Positions 49,279-60,212 of a DNA stretch of 64,000 nt are shown here, one piece after another; position 1 is the first letter of the stretch; each line of letters opens with the position of its first letter. The stretch is from Hymenobacter yonginensis (lineage in GTDB: Bacteria; Bacteroidota; Bacteroidia; Cytophagales; Hymenobacteraceae), in NCBI RefSeq assembly GCF_027625995.1, contig NZ_CP115396.1:3410001-3474000 (forward strand). The letters are read 5' to 3'. Made by a program: the position numbers and the translations under genes. The notes under the pieces were generated by a model, which worked only from the letters and a program-made list of their open reading frames with translations, had not been told where the DNA came from and did no database searches.

Positions 49279-52200
49279 CTACTGCGACAGGCTGTAGCGA
49301 AGCTGCAGGCCGCCCTCGGTGGTGGAGTTCTTGAACGAGTTCTGCACTTGCGGGTCCGTGACGGTGCGGGCGAAGAAGAACTGCAGGTTCAGGCGCTGGT
49401 TGAGCACGTAGTCGATGGTGGGGCGCAGCTGCATCTGGCGGGTGCCGTTGGTGGTGAGGCCGCGGGACCGGCCCACGGAGGGCGCAGTGCCGGTGGGGTT
49501 GTCGGGGTCCACCACGTCTTCGATGCTGCGCTGAATGGTGGTGTTGTCGCGGATACTCAGGTCGAGGCGGGCGGTCAGCTCGTTGCGCAGGATGCGCTGC
49601 TCGCCGCCGACGCGGAAGGGCAGCTTGAAGCGGTTGGTGGCGTAGCCGAAGCCAATCACCAGCTCCTGGGTGTGCAGCTCCGTGACCTGGGCGTTGGTGG
49701 TGTTGAGGCCGATGGCCCGCTCGGTGCGCAGCTCCACGCGGCCCGTAATCTTCTCCAGCGTCTGGAAGTTCACGCCAATCAGCGGCGAGAGGCGCTCCGC
49801 AATGCTCACCTGCCCGATGATGTAGTACGGAATGTACTGACCCGAGGCGTTGGTGATGGTGCTCAGACCCTCCGGCTCGGCAGCGTAGCCCGAAGCTGTG
49901 GTGTAGCCGGCCACCGTGTACACCGACGAGTAGGCGTGAGTAAGCGAGATGGAGCGGAAGTAGCGCTTCACGAAGGGCAGCTCGGCCAGACCGTTGTAAT
50001 CGACGCGCCAGTTGGGGATGGGCAGCAGCTCGAACGGCTTGAACTTCTCGGCCTTGTAGCCATCCGACGACTTGCCGCGGTAGGCATCCAGGAAGGCCGG
50101 AATCAGCACGTCCTGCGAGTTGTAGCCGTATGTGCCCGTGCCGGTAGTGTTGGCCGTGGCCAGCCGCTGCTGCACAATACCCCGGTTGTTCACAAACCGG
50201 TCGAACGCCTTGGAATCCTCGCCCTCATTGAACCGGTCGCCGAACAGGGTGCGGATGCTGATGAAAGAGGTGCTGAACGTGCCAGAGCCCAGATTCTGAC
50301 GCGGGGCCAGGTTGCCGGTGGGCTGCAGCGTGATTTCGTCGATTTCGTTGCGGTAAAACACCTCGCGGTTGCGGGCCAGCTGGCGGCGGCCCTCCAGCTG
50401 AATATTGAAGTCGCGGAAGGGCTCCAGCGAGGTGCGCAAGATCAGGTTTTCGGTGAGCAGCGAGCTAATGGGCGTGTTCAGGAACTGGCTCTGGTCGGTG
50501 TACCAGCCGCGGCTGGCGGCCCGCTCGTACAGGGCATCCAGGTCGTACTGCTTGCCCAGCAGGAAGGGCACGCCCGGCGCGTCGAAGTCGGAGTTCATGC
50601 CGAAGAAGCGGGTGCGCGGCAGGTAGCCGGGCAGCAGCGTGCCGTTGGAGCGGGTGTAGGTGAAGTTCAGCGAGCGGGCCGTCATCAGGGACCGAAGCAC
50701 GGCCTTGAGGAAGCGCAGCTCGGGGCCTTTAGCCGTGTCGGCTGGGGCCTCGGTCTGGGCGGCGGTGGCGGCGCGGTCGAGGGCCGTGGGCAGACCGGGG
50801 CGGCGCTTGCCGGGGCTGGCGTCGTTGGCGCCGGGGGCCGGGGCGTTGTTGATGATGTTGAGGAAGCGCACCTTGTTGTAGAGCTTCACCAGATCAATCT
50901 TGCCGTTGGCGCTCAGCTCGCCGTTGTTCTGGATGGTGTTGCCTAGGTCAAGCTTGGCGGTGGTGGTGTCGGTGGGATCGGGCGAGCCGTTGGGCAGGAA
51001 CCGCACCGGGGCCGGGGCCCGCAGCGCCGTGGAAGCCGCCTGCCAAGTGTAGTTGGCGGCGTAGCGCGCATCCGCCGACAGCCAGTCGGTGAGCGGGAAC
51101 TTGTCGAGGGGCAGGCGGTAGGTCAGGGCCACCGTCTGGTTGAAGTTGGTGGTGCGGCCGCCGCGGCGGAACAGGTTTTCGCGCAGCTGCCGGCGGTTCT
51201 CCTGGGCCTCCGGCGAGTCCCCGATGGTGCGGCCCTGGCCTTCGTCAATCACCGCGCGGTTGTTGGCGGTGTAGTCGATGGTCAGCGCCTTGGTGAGGGC
51301 CCACTGCAGGTCGTAGATCCGGTTGAAGTAGAACGACTTCTGGAACACGCCCGGAATGCCATTGGTGGTAGGCAGCGTGCCCGGCTCCAGCACGCGCTGC
51401 AGAAACCGCTCGTTGTAGCGCCGGTCGATGTCGGCCCGGAACGAGAAGCGGGTGGGCAGCGGCGTGAAGTTCACGTCCTGGAAAATCTTCAGGTACGGGT
51501 TGTCTAAGGCCTTAATCTTGGCCAGCGGGGTGTAGGTTTTGGGCGTGAGCTGGTAGAGGTAGGCCAGCGCGCCGGTGTAGGTGCGGGTGTAGTCCCGGTC
51601 GGTGCGGATGTCGGTGTGGGTACGCTCGGTGATGGAGTAGCTGGCCGCGAAGTTCTCGATGTCGTAGGGCATCGGCTTCTTCTCGGGGTTGGTGCGCTCC
51701 TTGCGCACGTTCAGCACCGAAATGCTGCGGCTGGTGGTCTGGTCGATGACTTCCTTGCGGTACTCGGCCTGCTTCTCCGTATCAATGGAGTTGTCGGGAT
51801 TCCTGAATTTGTTCAACGACTGTTCCAGGCGGGTATCGGGGTCGAGCGGGTCGTACTCGGGGGCGCGGGTTTCATTGCCGGCCTGCACCAGCACTGGAAT
51901 CCGCAGGCCCAGCTTTTCGGGGAACAGCTTGTCGGCGGCCACCGTGGCATTCACGTCGCCGCGGGTGATGCTTTCCAGGGAGCGTTGCTGCAGCTTGTCC
52001 TGCAGGCCGCCAAAGCCCACCGAGGTGTAGCTGCCGGTGGCCGTGATGTTGGCCAAGTCGGCGAGCTTGGTGTTGAAGCGGGCGGTGGCGGCCCAGCCGT
52101 TCTGCTTGTCGAAGTCGAACACCCGAAACTCATCGGCCCAGAGGCAGAAGGATTTGGTGTTGCCGTCGTTAGTGGGGTTGAACAGGCCGATCATGGCACC

Positions 52201-55200
52201 CTGCACCGAACTCAGGTCGGGGTTGCCATACACGGTAATACTGGTGCCGTTGGCGAAGGTTTTGGTGTAGGGGCCGGTGTAGCTGGCCGTGCCTTGATTT
52301 ACGGCCAAGTTGCGCTCAGCCTTCACATCAATGAAAGTCTGCAGTGAGAGCTGGATTTCGTTGGCTGCGGGCCAGATTTCGGCCTGGGTAGTAGCGGTGC
52401 GCGGCGTAATCTGCAGCGGCAGGCGATACTCGTAGTAGTTCTGGTTGTAGTCGGTGCCGAGGCGCACGAAGGCCTGCACCTGGCCGTCGCGCACGGTGGC
52501 ATCGTCGCTTTCAGCGTGCAGGAACAGCCGCAGCTGCTTGTAGCGCAGCAGGCTTAGGTTGATGTTTTTGTAGGCGGCCTGCCCGAAACCGTCGCGGAGC
52601 TGGTCTACGCACAGGCGCAGGCTCTGCTCGTTCTGCTGGCGGTTCACGGTGCCGGAGCCATACTCCTTGTCGCGCTGAATGTTGGGCGGCAGCACGTACG
52701 GAATGGCCCCCTTTGAGCCGTCCACTGCCGGGCCGTTTTCCTCCAGGCTCACGGTGCTGATGTTGAACGAGCGGGCGGCGTCGCCGCAGTTCAGGCAGGG
52801 CTGGCTGGTTTCCGAAATCGGCTGCAGGTAGCGGCGCCACTGGTTGGCAATGAACTGGGGCTGCACCATACGCAGCACCACCGGCTGCTGCCAGTTCGTG
52901 AGGTACATGCGCAGGAAGCGGATACTCTTGAACCCGAACGGCTGCCCGTCGGCGCTGCGCACGGCGCTGTACTGGCGGATCGGAATGCGGAACTGGTACC
53001 AGTTCACCGCGTCGCCGTTCACCTGCTTGGTGATGCGGTCCACCACGTAGTTGTTGCCCACGGCAATGTCGCCGGGGTTGGCGCCCAATTCCAGCTGGTA
53101 CTCGTAGTAGCGCTCGGTTTCCGAGATGACGTTGTCGCGGTTCAGGTCTTCCTTGTCGGGGAAAGCCGTGGACGAAAGCTGACTGTTTTCCTGCGAGTTG
53201 CCTTCCAGGCCGTTATACTGCTTATAGCGGCCCAGCAGCTTCACGTCGTTCTGGTCGTAGAATGGGTCGAGGTGGTGGCGGAAGTTGTCGCCGGAGGGGT
53301 CGGCGTAAGCTTTGTTGAAGAAGGCCGTTTCCTCGGTGTCGGTCAGGCCGTCGAGGCCCACGTCCTGGCGGGCGCGGCCGCCGGGGGCGTTGCTGAAGGC
53401 GTCGGTCAGGAACTGCTGGCGCGTTACGCGGCCCCAGGCAGTCGGGCGCGTGTCTGTCGCCACGTTGGCATCCTCAGTGGGCAGGCCGTTCTCGAACTCG
53501 TACTGGTTGTTGTCGCGTAGTACGTCCTCGCTCACGTTGCCGAGGTTGATGACCAGGCGTCCGCCGGTGGTGTTATTGACGGGCGGGTTTTCGCTGTCGT
53601 TGATTACCCCTCGCTCCCCCCGAATAAATGGGTCCATCAGCCAGAACTCCAGGTACTCCACGTTGGCGTTGTCGAAGTCGGTGTCGAAGGTGATTTCGCG
53701 CGAAATGGCGCCGAAGGTCTGCGGTGCCAGGCCAGCTGGCAGGGTTTTGCCGTCGGCCCCAATGGCGGGGTTGTAGTTATATGGGCCACGCTCCGAAGGA
53801 TAGTAGGCCATGTCCAGCGAGTACTCGAAGCCGTTGCCAGTGGTGCCCAGGTCGCGGTTCGGGAAGATTTCGTTGCGCGTGATACCGCGGGTATAGTGGT
53901 TCCGCAACTCGGCCGCTCCAATGTTGCTTGGCTTGCTGGGGCCGTCGGTGTAGTAGGTCTGGTCGATGGAGTACCAGGCCAGCTTGGCGCGGCGGTAGGC
54001 CGAGGTGATGTCGTTGGCGTCGAAGTTGGGGAAGGTGCGGGGCGTGGAGCCCAGGCGCCAGGCCACCGCCGAGTTCAGGCCGCCTAAGGTGTAGGGCGTG
54101 CGCGCATTCTCGAAGTCGTCGAGGTAGCTCACGCCGTTCTCGCCGTTGCCCAGCTGCGACTTGCCCGGCAGCAGCTGCGCAAACTCGCCACTAAAGGCCA
54201 CCGACGACGGCTCCTTGGTGGAGATGAACGGCAGCATGTCCAGGTACTTGGTGAGGGCGCGCGAGTCGCGGCGCATGTTCACGTCGAAGCCGTAGATGGT
54301 GTTGTTGCCCGGCTCGTCGCCGATGTTCACGCGGTTGATGCCCGGCGCCTGGTTTTCGCGCAGGTGCAGCACCGTGGCCCCAAAGTTCACGTCTTGGTTG
54401 AGGCGGTAGTCGAAGCGGGCCCCGAGCAGGCGGCGCGGTTGCACCTGCACCAGCGCATTCTTCTCAAACTCCACCCGCAGCTCGTTTGCCGAGTTGAGGT
54501 AGGCCGGGTTCAGGATTTTCACCTTGGCCTGGTCGTAGAACACCTGGTAGTCGCGGCCTTCTTCCAGCAGCACCGAGCCGGCGCGCACCCGCACCGAGCC
54601 CACCGCAATGCCCAAGCCGGGCAGCGTAATCTCGTCGGTGGCGGTGGCTTGGAACCGGCCGCGCAGCACAAACTTGTCTTTCTCGGTCACCTGCTGGGCG
54701 TCGCTCTGCACCTGGTTGTAGAGGGCGTCGTAGACGTACTTGCGGGCCAACAGCCGCTCGTTGGCGGGGTCCGAGCCGGGCGTCACGCCCAGCGTATCAA
54801 ACTGGCTGCGCAGGTAGTTGCCGAAGGGCTCCACCACCGGAAATATCACCTTGCCCAGCTCCGGGTCGATGGTGATGCCGGGGAAGAAGTCGAAGTTGCC
54901 GTCGGCGTTCTGGTCGTTGTTGGGGTTGACGTTGTCGAGGTTGAGCACCTCAATCAGCGGACGGTTCTGAATGCGGGCGCCTTCCTTCAGCGAAATCAAG
55001 TCCACACCCGTCACGTCGTCCTTGTAGATGATCTGGAGCTGGAAATTGTCCCGGTTGAGCTGCGAGGCGTTCAGCGGGTACACGTTCTTCATCATCAGGT
55101 CCCAGGTCGGCAGGTTCCGGGTGAGCAGGTTGGTGTTCTGCGGGTTCTGGCTGGGGTCGGCGAGGCCCACGGCGGGGTTGGTGGCCTTCAGCAGCTTCAG

Positions 55201-56802
55201 AAACACCACTTCGTCCTGGCTGCGGTTGCCGTAGTCGTTCACCACCTCCCCTACTTTGTAGGTGCGGCCGTTGTAGAGGTACTCGTAGCTGACGCCCAGT
55301 ACCTGCTCGGGCAGCAGCTGGGTGTTGAGGCTCAGGTAGCCCAGCTGGGCATTGAAGGTGTACTCGCGCGGGTCGAGCTTGCGGGCCCGCACGTGCTCGA
55401 AGTCCACGTTTTTCACCAGCGGCTGGCCGGCCACGTTGCCACCGCTCAGGTAGTTGTCCACGGTCAGCTCGCCGCGGGCCTGGGCGTTGGGGGTCAGCAG
55501 CTGCTGGAGCTGGTTGTTGGTGTTGTTGGCGGCGGCGGTGGGCAGGGTGCCGGGCAGCAGCAGCGGGCTGCGGTACACGCGGCTGGCTTCGCCCAGGTCC
55601 ATGAGCGGCACCACGTTGCGCAGGTTGTCGCTCTGGCGGTTGTCGTTGGTGACCCACACTTCTAGGTAGCGGATTTCGATGCCGCTCTGCACGGTGGGCA
55701 GGTTGCGCAGGGCCAGGTTGTACCGGTCGCGGAAGAACTGGCTCAGGAAGAAGTGCCGGTCTTTTTCGTACTGGCTGGCCTTAATTTCAAACTGCCGGCT
55801 CTGGCCGCCATTCTGCACGCGCACTTCGTCGGCCTGGCCGCGCAGGGTGCTGGCCACGGCCGTCACGCTCATGCGCCCAAACTGCAGCTGGGTTTTAACC
55901 CCGAACAGGTTCTGCCCGCCCACAATCAGCGAGTTGTTGAGCGGCAAACTCACGTTGCCGAGGTCCACCTTCCGGATGATGTCGGTGTCGAAGCCCGTGT
56001 AGTCGAGCTTCATATTGTTCTCGAAGTCGAAGGCGGCCTTGGTGTCGTAGTTGAAGTTCAGGCGCAGCTTCTCCCCGATCTGGCCCGTCAGGTTGAGGTT
56101 CATGTTCTGGTCGAACTGAAACTCGCCGATGCGCTGCTGCCGGAGCGTGAGCGTGGGGTTCTGGTTGCGGTTGAAACGCGCGCCCATCCGGATGGTCACG
56201 GCGCCGGCCGGCCGGATATCCACGTAGGAGCCACCGAAGATGCGGTCGGCCATGGGACCGAGGTAGATCTTGGGAATCAGGCGGCGCGAGGCGGCCGAGC
56301 CGGAGTCGCCAACGACGCCGCCCGCCGAACGATTTCGGAAATAGTCTCGTACAGCCTGTTGTTGTTGCCAGCGCGAGTACTCTTTGAAGGTAAGGCGGCT
56401 GGGGTCGCGGAAGTCCACGTCCTCTCCTATCCGTTCCTCCACATCAAAATACTGCAGGCTGTCGTCGGGCGTGATGACCTGCTGCACGTTGCCGGGCAGG
56501 GGCAGCACCAGCGGCGAGCGGCGGCGTTGCGGCGAAAACGGCGTGCCCACCCTATCGGAGGGGGCCACGCGGGGCCGGCGGCTGGAACGGTAGCGGCTGG
56601 TGTCGGGCAGGGCCGTGCGCGGCGTATCGGGCCCGGGCATCAGCCAGGGCCGGGCTACGTTGGTTTCAGGGAGCCACGACCAGAGCTGGCGCAGCGAAAA
56701 AGCGGCCGACCCGGCAGTTTCGGCCTGCGACCACCAAGCACCCAGCAACGACGCAAAAACAACAGCAACGGAGGCAGTGAGGGACTTCTTACCGGAGTTC
56801 AA
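49279..56802 (-). CDS. sprA: T9SS outer-membrane translocon SprA
   Basis: 2507 residues, the usual giant size. Forms the ~36-strand barrel through which type IX substrates cross the outer membrane; needed for gliding in motile species. N-terminal signal sequence (KKSLTASVAVVFASLLGAWWSQA), then TFKEYSRWQQQQAVRDYFRNR and RLIPKIYLGPMADRIFGGSYVDI, which match the SprA/Sov family start. The rest is repetitive beta strand (e.g. QVRVTEKDKFVLRGRF, GESQLGNGENGVSYLDDFE), ending in LRYSLSQ. Start is TTG 56802, right after an in-frame stop, so no longer form is possible. A -7-like box TTTATTTG is at 56809-56816. Neighbours ruvA and gcvH match the usual sprA locus. Confidence 0.96.
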   Translation of the reverse strand: MNSGKKSLTASVAVVFASLLGAWWSQAETAGSAAFSLRQLWSWLPETNVARPWLMPGPDTPRTALPDTSRYRSSRRPRVAPSDRVGTPFSPQRRRSPLVLPLPGNVQQVITPDDSLQYFDVEERIGEDVDFRDPSRLTFKEYSRWQQQQAVRDYFRNRSAGGVVGDSGSAASRRLIPKIYLGPMADRIFGGSYVDIRPAGAVTIRMGARFNRNQNPTLTLRQQRIGEFQFDQNMNLNLTGQIGEKLRLNFNYDTKAAFDFENNMKLDYTGFDTDIIRKVDLGNVSLPLNNSLIVGGQNLFGVKTQLQFGRMSVTAVASTLRGQADEVRVQNGGQSRQFEIKASQYEKDRHFFLSQFFRDRYNLALRNLPTVQSGIEIRYLEVWVTNDNRQSDNLRNVVPLMDLGEASRVYRSPLLLPGTLPTAAANNTNNQLQQLLTPNAQARGELTVDNYLSGGNVAGQPLVKNVDFEHVRARKLDPREYTFNAQLGYLSLNTQLLPEQVLGVSYEYLYNGRTYKVGEVVNDYGNRSQDEVVFLKLLKATNPAVGLADPSQNPQNTNLLTRNLPTWDLMMKNVYPLNASQLNRDNFQLQIIYKDDVTGVDLISLKEGARIQNRPLIEVLNLDNVNPNNDQNADGNFDFFPGITIDPELGKVIFPVVEPFGNYLRSQFDTLGVTPGSDPANERLLARKYVYDALYNQVQSDAQQVTEKDKFVLRGRFQATATDEITLPGLGIAVGSVRVRAGSVLLEEGRDYQVFYDQAKVKILNPAYLNSANELRVEFEKNALVQVQPRRLLGARFDYRLNQDVNFGATVLHLRENQAPGINRVNIGDEPGNNTIYGFDVNMRRDSRALTKYLDMLPFISTKEPSSVAFSGEFAQLLPGKSQLGNGENGVSYLDDFENARTPYTLGGLNSAVAWRLGSTPRTFPNFDANDITSAYRRAKLAWYSIDQTYYTDGPSKPSNIGAAELRNHYTRGITRNEIFPNRDLGTTGNGFEYSLDMAYYPSERGPYNYNPAIGADGKTLPAGLAPQTFGAISREITFDTDFDNANVEYLEFWLMDPFIRGERGVINDSENPPVNNTTGGRLVINLGNVSEDVLRDNNQYEFENGLPTEDANVATDTRPTAWGRVTRQQFLTDAFSNAPGGRARQDVGLDGLTDTEETAFFNKAYADPSGDNFRHHLDPFYDQNDVKLLGRYKQYNGLEGNSQENSQLSSTAFPDKEDLNRDNVISETERYYEYQLELGANPGDIAVGNNYVVDRITKQVNGDAVNWYQFRIPIRQYSAVRSADGQPFGFKSIRFLRMYLTNWQQPVVLRMVQPQFIANQWRRYLQPISETSQPCLNCGDAARSFNISTVSLEENGPAVDGSKGAIPYVLPPNIQRDKEYGSGTVNRQQNEQSLRLCVDQLRDGFGQAAYKNINLSLLRYKQLRLFLHAESDDATVRDGQVQAFVRLGTDYNQNYYEYRLPLQITPRTATTQAEIWPAANEIQLSLQTFIDVKAERNLAVNQGTASYTGPYTKTFANGTSITVYGNPDLSSVQGAMIGLFNPTNDGNTKSFCLWADEFRVFDFDKQNGWAATARFNTKLADLANITATGSYTSVGFGGLQDKLQQRSLESITRGDVNATVAADKLFPEKLGLRIPVLVQAGNETRAPEYDPLDPDTRLEQSLNKFRNPDNSIDTEKQAEYRKEVIDQTTSRSISVLNVRKERTNPEKKPMPYDIENFAASYSITERTHTDIRTDRDYTRTYTGALAYLYQLTPKTYTPLAKIKALDNPYLKIFQDVNFTPLPTRFSFRADIDRRYNERFLQRVLEPGTLPTTNGIPGVFQKSFYFNRIYDLQWALTKALTIDYTANNRAVIDEGQGRTIGDSPEAQENRRQLRENLFRRGGRTTNFNQTVALTYRLPLDKFPLTDWLSADARYAANYTWQAASTALRAPAPVRFLPNGSPDPTDTTTAKLDLGNTIQNNGELSANGKIDLVKLYNKVRFLNIINNAPAPGANDASPGKRRPGLPTALDRAATAAQTEAPADTAKGPELRFLKAVLRSLMTARSLNFTYTRSNGTLLPGYLPRTRFFGMNSDFDAPGVPFLLGKQYDLDALYERAASRGWYTDQSQFLNTPISSLLTENLILRTSLEPFRDFNIQLEGRRQLARNREVFYRNEIDEITLQPTGNLAPRQNLGSGTFSTSFISIRTLFGDRFNEGEDSKAFDRFVNNRGIVQQRLATANTTGTGTYGYNSQDVLIPAFLDAYRGKSSDGYKAEKFKPFELLPIPNWRVDYNGLAELPFVKRYFRSISLTHAYSSVYTVAGYTTASGYAAEPEGLSTITNASGQYIPYYIIGQVSIAERLSPLIGVNFQTLEKITGRVELRTERAIGLNTTNAQVTELHTQELVIGFGYATNRFKLPFRVGGEQRILRNELTARLDLSIRDNTTIQRSIEDVVDPDNPTGTAPSVGRSRGLTTNGTRQMQLRPTIDYVLNQRLNLQFFFARTVTDPQVQNSFKNSTTEGGLQLRYSLSQ

Positions 56803-56837
56803 GTGCTACAAATAAAAAAGGATGCAGGTGGCGCTTA

Positions 56838-56962
56838 GTCGTGAGTATCGAGTAGTAAGTATGGAGTAGCTAGTGCAGGCAGAGCAGACTGCCCGCCGGG
56901 CTCACTACTTCCCACTCCACACCGACTACTCTATACTCACTACTATCTACTCAATACTTAAT
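56838..56962. repeat. degenerate GAGTAG/CTACTC palindrome between ruvA and sprA
   Basis: Left part repeats gagTAtcgAGTAGTAAGTATGGAGTAG; right part is its inverse, CTACTCtataCTCACTACTATCTACTCAATACT, with a GC-rich centre (agcagactgcccgccgggct). Arms imperfect. Dispersed repeat type not seen elsewhere in the window. Confidence 0.65.
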
Positions 56963-57563
56963 TGGACTTAAGAGCAAACTTAATCAATTCCTCCACGCTC
57001 AGATCGTTGCCGTAGCGCTTCTGGATCTGGTCGAGGTTTTTCTCGGCGGCAGCCCGGGCGAAGCCCAGGGTCACTAAAGCCGACAACGCCTCACTGCGGC
57101 TGGTATTGTGTGCGCGGGCCAGCGGTACGGTATCCACGCCGGCTTTGGCCAGCAGTTCGTCTTTGCGCAGCTTGTCGCGCAGCTCCAGAATCACGCGCTG
57201 CGCCGTTTTGGGGCCCACGCCCTTGATGCTCTGGATGGCGCGCACGTCCTCGTTCACGATGGCTTGGCGGATTTCGCCCACGCTCATGCTGCTCACCATC
57301 ACGATGCCCGTGCCCGGCCCGATGCCTGACACCGAAATCAGCTGCATAAACAGCGCCTTCTCGCTGGGGTCGAGGAAGCCGTAGAGTGTGTGGGCGTCTT
57401 CCTTGATGTGCTGGAAGGTGTAAAGCTTGGCCTTGTCGCCCTCGGCGGGCAGCTTGCTGAACGTGCTGAGCGAAATCCGCACTTCGTAGCCAATGCCGCT
57501 CACGTCGAGAATGGCCTGAGCGTGGTCTTTATAAGCGAGCTTTCCTTCGATGTAGGCAATCAT
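56958..57563 (-). CDS. ruvA: Holliday junction DNA helicase subunit RuvA
   Basis: 201 residues, normal. Tetramer that binds four-way junctions and loads RuvB. OB-fold domain I (MIAYIEGKLAYKDHAQAILD ... YEVRISLSTF), helix-hairpin-helix domain II with VSGIGPGTGIVMVSSMSV and IKGVGPKTAQRVILELRDKL, then a linker and domain III SEALSALVTLGFARAAAEKNLDQI. ATG at 57563. On the same strand as sprA and maeB; an interval of 155 bases to sprA holds a palindromic repeat, so sprA likely has its own promoter. Confidence 0.98.
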   Translation of the reverse strand: MIAYIEGKLAYKDHAQAILDVSGIGYEVRISLSTFSKLPAEGDKAKLYTFQHIKEDAHTLYGFLDPSEKALFMQLISVSGIGPGTGIVMVSSMSVGEIRQAIVNEDVRAIQSIKGVGPKTAQRVILELRDKLRKDELLAKAGVDTVPLARAHNTSRSEALSALVTLGFARAAAEKNLDQIQKRYGNDLSVEELIKFALKSN

Positions 57564-57725
57564 ATGTGGAGCGTAGAAGCGGAGAAACTTAAGTGGTAGG
57601 GCAACACCAGCGGCCGGGTTTTCTATCCCGCAACCGGTGGCATTATTGGCGGAATAAATTACGCCTTGCGACGCCCTGCAGGAAGGGGAAAAACTGGCGG
57701 CAAGTGCGAAGCCCGGCAGGACAAA

Positions 57726-57772
57726 AGAACGTCATGCCGGCTCGCTCTGGCAAGTTCAGCATGACGTTCTAC
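57726..57772 (-). terminator. palindrome/terminator downstream of maeB
   Basis: AGAACGTCATGC and GCATGACGTTCT are inverted 12-bp copies around 23 bases; on the minus strand followed by TTTTG. The GTCATGC sequence ties it to the dispersed palindrome family of 28035-28130. Confidence 0.6.
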
Positions 57773-57834
57773 AGACCTTAAGCAATCTGTTGCTATTCTT
57801 TTACTTATCTGGCTTCAGCACGCCAACGGCCCGG

Positions 57835-60114
57835 CTACAAACCGCGGTTGGTCTGGCTTTGCTGGGCGTCGACGACGGCAATGGAGGCCATGTTCACGAT
57901 TTCGCGTACCGACGCACCCAGCTGCAAAATGTGCACCGGCTTGCGCATGCCCATCAGCACCGGCCCGATTACCTCGGCGCCCCCGATTTCCTGGAGCACT
58001 TTGTAGGCAATGTTGCCGCTAATCACGTTCGGGAAGATGAGCGTGTTGGCGCCGCCTTTGGCTGCCAGCTCCGAGAACGGGTACTGCTCGCGCAACAGGT
58101 CGGGGTTGAGGGCCGTGTTGGCCTGCATCTCGCCGTCCAGAATCAGCTCGGGGTAGCGCTTTTTGGCCAGCTCGGTGGCGCGCCGGGCCTTGTCGGGCAG
58201 CTCGCCGGGGTTGGAGCCGAAGTTGGAGTAGCTGATAACCGCCACCCGCGGCTCGGCGTCGAAGAAGCGCACGGCCTCGGCCGTGAGGCCGATGATGTCC
58301 ACCATTTCCTCGGCCGTGGGGTCGATGTTGACGGTGGTATCGGCGAAGAAGAACGGGCCTTTGCGGTGCTGGATGATGTACATGGAGGCCACGCGCTTTA
58401 CGCCTTCCTCCACCCCAATCACCTGCAGCGAAGGCACAATGCTCTTGCCGTAGTCTTTGGTGAGGCCGGTAATGAAGGCGTCGGCCTCGCCGGTTTCCAG
58501 CATCATCGAGCCGTAGTAGTTCCGCTCGCGCAGCAGGCGGCGGCCTTCGTAGAGCGTGATGCCCCGGCGCTGCCGCTTCTGGTAAAGCAGGTTGGCATAC
58601 TCCTCACGCTTGGCGTCTTCCTCCAAAATGTCGATAATCTGGCAGCCGTGCAGGTCGAGGTTGTTAGCCTGAGCAATGGTTTCCAGCTTTTTGCGGTTGC
58701 CGAGCAGGACGGGCACCGCAATGCCCTCATCAAACAGAATCTGGGCCGCTTTGAGGATTTTGTAGTTGTCGGCTTCGGCAAACACCACGCGCTTGGGGTT
58801 TGCACGGGCCGCCGACGTGATGCGGTTCATCAGCTTCTGGTTCACGCCGAGGCGGCCGCGCAGCTCGTCTTCGTAGGCGGTCCAGTCCTCGATGTTGCGG
58901 CGGGCCGAGCCGCTTTCCATGGCGGCGCGGGCCACAGCCGGGCTTACCGTCGTGATGAGGCGCGGGTCGAGGGGCTTGGGGATGAGGTAGGTGCGGCCGA
59001 ACGCCAGCGTGTTGTCGCCGTAGGCGCGGTTCACCATATCCGGCACGGGCTCCTTGGCCAGGTCGGAGAGGGCGCGCACGGCGGCCAGCTTCATGGCCTC
59101 GTTGATTTCGGTGGCCCGCACGTCCAGCGCCCCGCGGAAGATGTAGGGGAAGCCGAGTACGTTGTTGACCTGGTTGGGATGGTCGGAGCGGCCGGTGGCC
59201 ATAATCAGGTCGGGGCGGGTAGCCAGGGCCAGCTCGTAGGCAATTTCGGGCGTGGGGTTAGCCAGCGCAAACACGATGGGGTTGTCGGCCATCTTCAGCA
59301 GCAGCTCGGCGGGCAGCACGTTGGCCGCCGAAAGGCCCAGGAACACGTCGGCACCTTCCATGGCCTCGGCCAGCGTGCTGACGGGCCGCTGGGTAGCGAA
59401 GTGCATCTGCAGCGGGGCCAGGTCGGTGCGGCTGGCATTGATGACGCCGTCTTTGTCAAACACCACCACGTTTTCCAGCCGCAGGCCCAGCGCCAGGTAC
59501 AGGCGCAGGCAGCTGATGGCCGCCGCGCCCGCGCCGCTCACCACCAGCTTGATGTCCTCGATGCGCTTGCCCACCACTTCCAGGCCGTTGAGCAGCGCCG
59601 CCGACGAAATGATGGCCGTGCCGTGCTGGTCGTCGTGCATGAGCGGTATGTTCATCTTGTCGCGCAGCTCCGTTTCGATGCGGAAGCACTCCGGGGCCTT
59701 GATGTCCTCCAGGTTGATGCCGCCGAACGTGGGCTCCAAGGCCTTCACGATGCGGATGAACTCGTCGGGGTCGGTGGCGTCGATTTCGATGTCGAAGCAG
59801 TCGATGCCCGCGAATTTCTTGAACAGTACGCCCTTGCCCTCCATCACCGGCTTGCTGGCCGCCGGCCCGATATTGCCGAGGCCCAGCACGGCCGTACCGT
59901 TGCTGATAACGGCCACCAGGTTGCCTTTGGCGGTGTATTTATAGACGTCGTCGGGGTTGGCGGCAATGGCCAAGCAGGGCTCGGCTACGCCCGGCGAGTA
60001 GGCCAGCGCCAGGTCCAGCTGGGTGCTGACGGGCTTGGTGGGCACTACCTCAATCTTGCCGGCGGGGCTTTGGGAATGGTAGTCGAGAGCGTCCTGCTTG
60101 TTGATTTTGAGCAT
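57835..60114 (-). CDS. maeB: NADP-dependent malic enzyme with phosphotransacetylase-like domain
   Basis: 759 residues, the size of the MaeB multimodular type. Decarboxylates malate to pyruvate with reduction of NADP. N-terminal malic domain: [39 protein letters not shown], and the divalent-metal motif [14 protein letters not shown](P)-binding [14 protein letters not shown] (about 194-207). From residue ~430 ([21 protein letters not shown]) to the end is a phosphotransacetylase-like domain, probably regulatory (acetyl-CoA), as in E. coli MaeB. All motifs intact. Gap of ~270 bases to ruvA contains only a palindrome. ATG start. Confidence 0.97.
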   Translation of the reverse strand: MLKINKQDALDYHSQSPAGKIEVVPTKPVSTQLDLALAYSPGVAEPCLAIAANPDDVYKYTAKGNLVAVISNGTAVLGLGNIGPAASKPVMEGKGVLFKKFAGIDCFDIEIDATDPDEFIRIVKALEPTFGGINLEDIKAPECFRIETELRDKMNIPLMHDDQHGTAIISSAALLNGLEVVGKRIEDIKLVVSGAGAAAISCLRLYLALGLRLENVVVFDKDGVINASRTDLAPLQMHFATQRPVSTLAEAMEGADVFLGLSAANVLPAELLLKMADNPIVFALANPTPEIAYELALATRPDLIMATGRSDHPNQVNNVLGFPYIFRGALDVRATEINEAMKLAAVRALSDLAKEPVPDMVNRAYGDNTLAFGRTYLIPKPLDPRLITTVSPAVARAAMESGSARRNIEDWTAYEDELRGRLGVNQKLMNRITSAARANPKRVVFAEADNYKILKAAQILFDEGIAVPVLLGNRKKLETIAQANNLDLHGCQIIDILEEDAKREEYANLLYQKRQRRGITLYEGRRLLRERNYYGSMMLETGEADAFITGLTKDYGKSIVPSLQVIGVEEGVKRVASMYIIQHRKGPFFFADTTVNIDPTAEEMVDIIGLTAEAVRFFDAEPRVAVISYSNFGSNPGELPDKARRATELAKKRYPELILDGEMQANTALNPDLLREQYPFSELAAKGGANTLIFPNVISGNIAYKVLQEIGGAEVIGPVLMGMRKPVHILQLGASVREIVNMASIAVVDAQQSQTNRGL

Positions 60115-60212
60115 GAGTCGGATTCCAGGGTGAAACGCCGCCGCCGAAGCCGCAGCATAGGCAAGTTGGGGCCAAATCCGCCGGAATCAAAGTTTACACA
60201 GCTCGTCTGTCG

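Noticed and set aside
49348-50946. 532-residue plus-strand frame opposite sprA
   Set aside because: Antisense shadow; Val/Gly/His-rich, no domains.
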